Virus record (IMG/VR): IMGVR_UViG_3300042691_018783
Location: 1 to 46,022 of that record
Length of the DNA: 46,022 nucleotides
Direction: 5' to 3' (one strand)
From: a virus
Part shown: positions 42,518 through 46,022 of the stretch, piece after piece
Layout: each line of letters begins with the position of its first letter
Numbering within the stretch: position 1 is the stretch's first letter
Translations under genes and position numbers: made by a program
The notes under the pieces: generated by a model
Told to the model about the DNA's origin: nothing
The model's database searches: none
The model's input: the letters and a program-made list of their open reading frames with translations, nothing else

Positions 42518-43525
42518 ATGGCAATTAAGAAAAACGACTTTAGTTCTATAAAGAAAAAGTTTTCATCTGATGCGAAGTATAAACCACAAAGGTTTTTTGA
42601 TTTAGGTCCTGATTTTTTAGATGCCGTTGGACTACCAGGTCCTGCCATTGGTCATTTAAATATGTTTTTAGGTCACTCTGATACAGGGAAAACTACCGCA
42701 CTTATCAAAACTGCGGTGGACTCACAAAAGAAAGGAATTCTTCCTGTTTTTATTATTACAGAACAAAAATGGTCATTTGAACACTCAAAAATAATGGGGT
42801 TCGAATGTGAAGAAGTTGTTGATGAAGAAACAGGTGAATTAACTTGGGATGGATTTTTCTTATTTAACAACAACTTTGATTATATTGAACAGATTACTGA
42901 TTATATAAATAGTTTGTTGGATGCACAAGAAAAAGGTGAACTAGATTATTCATTATGTATTATGTGGGACTCAGTTGGTTCTGTACCATGTAAAATGACT
43001 TACGAAGGTAAAGGAGGTAAACAACACAACGCAAGTACATTAGCGGATAAGATTGGAATGGGTATTAATCAACGTATTTCAGGTTCACGTAAGGCTGATT
43101 CTAAATATGAAAATACACTAATCATTGTTAACCAACCTTGGGTTGAACTACCTGACAATCCATTTGGTCAACCTAAAATAAAAGCTAAAGGTGGGGAAGC
43201 GATTTGGCTAAATTCATCATTGGTATTTTTATTTGGTAATCAAAAAGGTGCGGGGACAACTAAGATTACCGCAACTAAAGATAAGAGAACTGTAAAATTT
43301 GCGTCAAGAACAAAAGTATCAGTATTAAAAAATCACATTAATGGATTAGGTTTTGAAGATGGTAAAATTATTGTAACACCACACGGATTTTTACCTGGTA
43401 AAGACGCTACAGAAGAGAAAAGTTCTATTGAACAATATAAGAAAGATTACGCAGAATATTGGAAAGAAATTATCGGAGTCGATGGAGACTTTGATTTGAA
43501 AACAGAAAAAGAAGAAGTTGAGTAA
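42518..43525 (+). CDS. uvsX: UvsX/RecA-like recombinase
   Basis: Strand-exchange ATPase that drives recombination-dependent replication. Its 335 residues compare with 391 in T4. Walker A is GHSDTGKT (52-59). The catalytic Glu region is IITEQKWSFEH (~79-89). Walker B is YSLCIMWDSVGSVP (~144-157, D151). An L2/DNA-binding-like segment follows around QHNASTLADKIGMGINQRIS. The C-terminal part contains LKNHINGLGFEDGKIIVTPH. It follows the small helical gene by two bases and precedes RNase H, so gp32, mediator candidate and recombinase form one functional cluster. No intein or interruption. Confidence 0.92.
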   Translation: MAIKKNDFSSIKKKFSSDAKYKPQRFFDLGPDFLDAVGLPGPAIGHLNMFLGHSDTGKTTALIKTAVDSQKKGILPVFIITEQKWSFEHSKIMGFECEEVVDEETGELTWDGFFLFNNNFDYIEQITDYINSLLDAQEKGELDYSLCIMWDSVGSVPCKMTYEGKGGKQHNASTLADKIGMGINQRISGSRKADSKYENTLIIVNQPWVELPDNPFGQPKIKAKGGEAIWLNSSLVFLFGNQKGAGTTKITATKDKRTVKFASRTKVSVLKNHINGLGFEDGKIIVTPHGFLPGKDATEEKSSIEQYKKDYAEYWKEIIGVDGDFDLKTEKEEVE

Positions 43526-43543
43526 CAATTTAATTTTAAATTA

Positions 43544-44551
43544 ATGACAAAGACTTTATTGGTCGATGGAAATAACCTTATTAAAATAGGATTTCACGGT
43601 GTAAAGGACTATTATCACGAAGGTAAACATATTGGAGGTATTTGGCATTTTTTAAATACTTTACGTAGGTTTATTGAAGAACAAAATTATGACAAAGTGG
43701 TTGTATTTTGGGATGGAGATGATAATGCGGTACACAGAAAATTATTATACCCAAGATATAAAGAGAATAGGAATCAAGAGTTAAACGAACACAAAGTCAC
43801 ATCATTTAACTACCAAAAAGATAGAGTTAAACAATATCTTGAAGAGTTATTTATTAGACAGGTTAACATCCAAAATAATGAGGCGGATGATTTAATCGCT
43901 TATTATTGTCAAATAGCATCTGATGAACTAATAACTATATTCTCAGGAGATAGAGATTTAACACAATTAATTTCAAAAAACGTATCAATTTATTCACCAA
44001 ATACAAAACAAATGTATAAGATTGGTGACAACATTAAACTACATGATATTGAAGTTCCACACACAAATGTAAGAACTTGTAAAATAATCATGGGTGATAA
44101 ATCAGATAATATTGATGGAATCTATTATTTGGGTGAAAAAACTTTAATAAAGTTATTTCCTGAGCTACTTGACAAGACCGTATCTGTCACCGATATTTTA
44201 ACAAAGGCCGAGGAATTATTTAAAGAAGATAAAGATAATACGGTCTTAAAAAATCTTTTAACAGGTAAAACAAAAACAGGAATCTACGGTAACGAATTTT
44301 TTGAAATTAATGAAAAAATTGTCGACTTATCAAACCCACTTATTACTGAAGAAGGTAAAGAAATCGTTGAATTGTATTATTCTGAAACATTAGACCCTGA
44401 TGGTAGAGGTCATAGAAATGTTATACGAATGATGATGGATGATGGTTTCTTTAAATTCCTGCCAAAAGGAGACAATAATTGGGTTAATTTTTTAACCCCA
44501 TTTTTAAAATTAACAAGAAAAGAAAAGAAAAAATTTAAAACAAATAAATAA
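43544..44551 (+). CDS. rnh: 5'-3' exonuclease / RNase H (FEN family)
   Basis: Removes RNA primers and flaps during lagging-strand synthesis. Its 335 residues compare with 305 in T4 RNase H. Metal-binding acids are in the FEN order: D8 (LLVDGNNL), D57 (VVFWDGDD), E113/D115/D116 (NNEADDLIAYY), D136/D138 (FSGDRDLTQL) and D185/D188 (IMGDKSDNI), followed by the helix-hairpin-helix-like GIYYLGEKTLIKLFP. The basic bridge (HRKLLYPRYKENR) that contacts DNA is intact. It lies 18 bases after uvsX and next to the gene of unknown function before gp41. Confidence 0.92.
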   Translation: MTKTLLVDGNNLIKIGFHGVKDYYHEGKHIGGIWHFLNTLRRFIEEQNYDKVVVFWDGDDNAVHRKLLYPRYKENRNQELNEHKVTSFNYQKDRVKQYLEELFIRQVNIQNNEADDLIAYYCQIASDELITIFSGDRDLTQLISKNVSIYSPNTKQMYKIGDNIKLHDIEVPHTNVRTCKIIMGDKSDNIDGIYYLGEKTLIKLFPELLDKTVSVTDILTKAEELFKEDKDNTVLKNLLTGKTKTGIYGNEFFEINEKIVDLSNPLITEEGKEIVELYYSETLDPDGRGHRNVIRMMMDDGFFKFLPKGDNNWVNFLTPFLKLTRKEKKKFKTNK

Positions 44552-44558
44552 AGTGAAT

Positions 44559-45011
44559 ATGAAAGACCAAGAAACAACAAAGCTTGAATTTTTGATGATG
44601 GTTAACGACAACATCATTGTACAAAGATTTTTTAATGTTAGGGATTTTAACCCTCTTGCTAAAAATTCTTTAAATCTTTATGAGTATCTATCCGACTTTA
44701 AAGACGGTTTAGAGAAAGAATTAAAGATGAAAACTGTATCATATATGTTGGACAACTCTTATGAGATTATGAGCAATCCTAACATACTTGAAACATCGAA
44801 TACTGAGGGTCCTGAAAAATTTAACATTTTTATAAAGTCGGGAGATACGACAATTTGTCATAGACAATTTGATGCGAAAGTATACCCACCTAAAATAAGA
44901 TACACCGTAGATATACGTCCGCACATAAAAAGTGTACTTTCCACTTTGACTGACATTTTTTCATCTAAAAAATTAACTTATGACTATATTGGAATTAGTC
45001 TAAAGGGGTAA
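44559..45011 (+). CDS. hypothetical protein in the replication operon
   Basis: A 150-residue protein with no family that I can name. ATG 44559 is preferred over an in-frame GTG two codons upstream. The N-terminal half has a beta strand pair (TKLEFLMMVNDNIIVQRFFN) and helix (LNLYEYLSDFKDGLEKELKM); the C-terminal half alternates strands and helices (FNIFIKSGDTTICHRQFDAK, IRPHIKSVLSTLTDIF). It sits between RNase H and the gp41 helicase, where T4-type phages carry replication accessories. A role at the fork is an inference from position only. Confidence 0.6.
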   Translation: MKDQETTKLEFLMMVNDNIIVQRFFNVRDFNPLAKNSLNLYEYLSDFKDGLEKELKMKTVSYMLDNSYEIMSNPNILETSNTEGPEKFNIFIKSGDTTICHRQFDAKVYPPKIRYTVDIRPHIKSVLSTLTDIFSSKKLTYDYIGISLKG

Positions 45012-45040
45012 TATTTATCTAAAACAAAAGAGAAAAAAAT

Positions 45041-46022
45041 ATGGCGTCGAACAAAAATTTTGATTATTTAGGAAGTACATTTCAGATTCAGTTATTAAAC
45101 CAAATCATTGTTGATAAAGAGTTTGCAAGAACAATAATTGATGTTATTGAAACAAATTATTTTGAAAATAAATACTTTAAGTTAATCATCCAAATGATTA
45201 AAGAGTATTATTTAAAGTATGAGTATGTCCCTACGTTTGATACCTTAGAACAAATCACAAAATCAGAATTCCAACAAGAAATGGCGTCTAAGATTATTTT
45301 AGATACTATAACTAAAATAAAAGACGCTCCACTTGAAGGAGGTGATTTTGTACAGGAAAAGGCTTTAAAATTCTGTAAACAACAAGAATTACAAAAGGCT
45401 ATATCTAAAGCACAAAAAGTAATTGATGGAGGTGAATTTGAAAACTACGATAAATTAGAAACTTTAGTTAGAGAAGCTCTTCAAGTAGGAGAAAGAGAAG
45501 ATGGTATGGCAGATGTCTTTGCTAATTTAGATGATGTTCTAAATGAAGACTATAGACACCCAATCCCAATGGGAATACCAGGAATTGATAGATTACTTAA
45601 AGGTGGATTGGCTAAAGGGGAAATCGGTGTAGTTTTAGCACCAACAGGAGTTGGTAAATCAACATTACTTACAAAAATCTCAAACCACGCATTTAATTTG
45701 GGGTATAATGTTTTACAAATATTTTTTGAAGACAATCCAAAAATTATACAAAGAAAACATTTTACACTCTGGACTAAAATCCATCCCGATGAACTTTCAG
45801 TTAAGAAAGATGATGTTATGTTAAAAGTTAAAGAAATTAAAGAAACTATGACTAACAGATTGATTCTTAAGAAATTACCATCGGATACAATGACCATGTT
45901 GCAAATCAAAAATCAAATTAGAAAAATGATTGCGGATGGTATTAAAATAGACATGGTTTTATTAGATTATATTGATTGTGTTGTTCCTGACAAAAACTTA
46001 GGTGATGAATGGAAATCTGAAG
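45041..46022 (+). CDS. 41: DnaB-like replicative helicase (gp41), 3' partial
   Basis: Replicative 5'-3' helicase; the first 327 residues lie in the window and the frame continues past the right edge. Residues ~10-150 are the helical N-terminal domain (STFQIQLLNQIIVDKEFART). The RecA core begins at GIPGIDRLLKGGLAKGEIG (~178-196), with Walker A APTGVGKST (200-208), the catalytic Glu in LQIFFEDN (E230) and Walker B IDMVLLDYIDCV (~303-313, D309). T4 gp41 is 475 residues, so roughly two thirds is visible. A TATTTAT element (45012-45018) lies 22 bases before the ATG. It would act with the polymerase and a primase not in this window. Confidence 0.93.
   Translation, partial: MASNKNFDYLGSTFQIQLLNQIIVDKEFARTIIDVIETNYFENKYFKLIIQMIKEYYLKYEYVPTFDTLEQITKSEFQQEMASKIILDTITKIKDAPLEGGDFVQEKALKFCKQQELQKAISKAQKVIDGGEFENYDKLETLVREALQVGEREDGMADVFANLDDVLNEDYRHPIPMGIPGIDRLLKGGLAKGEIGVVLAPTGVGKSTLLTKISNHAFNLGYNVLQIFFEDNPKIIQRKHFTLWTKIHPDELSVKKDDVMLKVKEIKETMTNRLILKKLPSDTMTMLQIKNQIRKMIADGIKIDMVLLDYIDCVVPDKNLGDEWKSE

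Noticed and set aside
44553-44558. GTG start for the gene before gp41
   Set aside because: An ATG two codons downstream is simpler, and no ribosome site favours GTG.
1-46022. tRNA genes, insertion sequences, inteins, attachment sites
   Set aside because: No cloverleaf, transposase, intein splice motif or flanking repeat was recognised in any region; the intergenic gaps are short and accounted for.

Overview
The window is part of the genome of a large, AT-rich, T4-like myovirus that probably infects a member of the Bacteroidota (Flavobacteriia-like). The T4-like assignment rests on a contractile-tail set (sheath gp18, tube gp19, tape measure, tail-tube cap, gp53-like wedge, hub) next to T4-type replication genes (family B DNA polymerase gp43, gp32 ssDNA-binding protein, UvsX, RNase H/FEN, DnaB-like gp41 helicase, SNF2-type helicase). 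The host guess rests on start codons preceded by A-rich tracts with no Shine-Dalgarno sequence, two promoters that also fit the Bacteroidota TTG-N20-TAnnTTTG pattern, an SSB-like DEELPF tip on the gp32 homologue, and adhesin modules of a kind common in Bacteroidota secreted proteins.

Layout. 1-8.9 kb (+): a fibre/adhesin block with a giant beta-helix fibre (5' end outside the window), two paralogous C1q/TNF-like short fibres, a fibre with two MAM/choice-of-anchor-like domains, and an unknown. 9.0-11.8 kb (+): DNA polymerase behind its own promoter. 11.8-16.7 kb (-): a small beta-rich protein, a neck protein, a Fe/Mn superoxide dismutase fused to a nuclease-like domain, and a SNF2 helicase. 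16.7-19.7 kb (+): neck and tail-completion proteins flanking a zinc-ribbon protein whose C-terminus resembles that of the SOD fusion. 19.7-19.9 kb (-): a 54-aa ribbon-helix-helix-like regulator. 20.0-40.3 kb (+): tail and baseplate operon(s). 40.3-41.3 kb (+): two small unknowns. 41.4-46.0 kb (+): replication and recombination genes, ending inside the gp41 helicase. No stretch longer than 300 bases lacks a gene.

How it works together. Structural genes are preceded by a recurrent TATTTATAAATA-like element resembling T4 late promoters (TATAAATA). The polymerase and gp32 genes instead carry TTGACA-N17-TATACT promoters, suggesting an early/late split. Strong hairpin terminators follow the sheath, the tube, the proline-rich protein and gp32. 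The tape measure is about as long as that of T4, so a tail of similar length is expected. Its chaperone appears to be extended by a frameshift.

Most unusual items: the SOD-nuclease fusion and the domain it shares with the zinc-ribbon protein; the overlapping tape-measure-chaperone frame with no usable ATG; three GGTAGAA half-sites at 11-bp spacing in front of the RHH gene; a cysteine-free gp32 with a host-SSB-like tip; and an OmpA-like domain inside a baseplate protein. All assignments come from reading the sequence and remembered family motifs. No database search was run.
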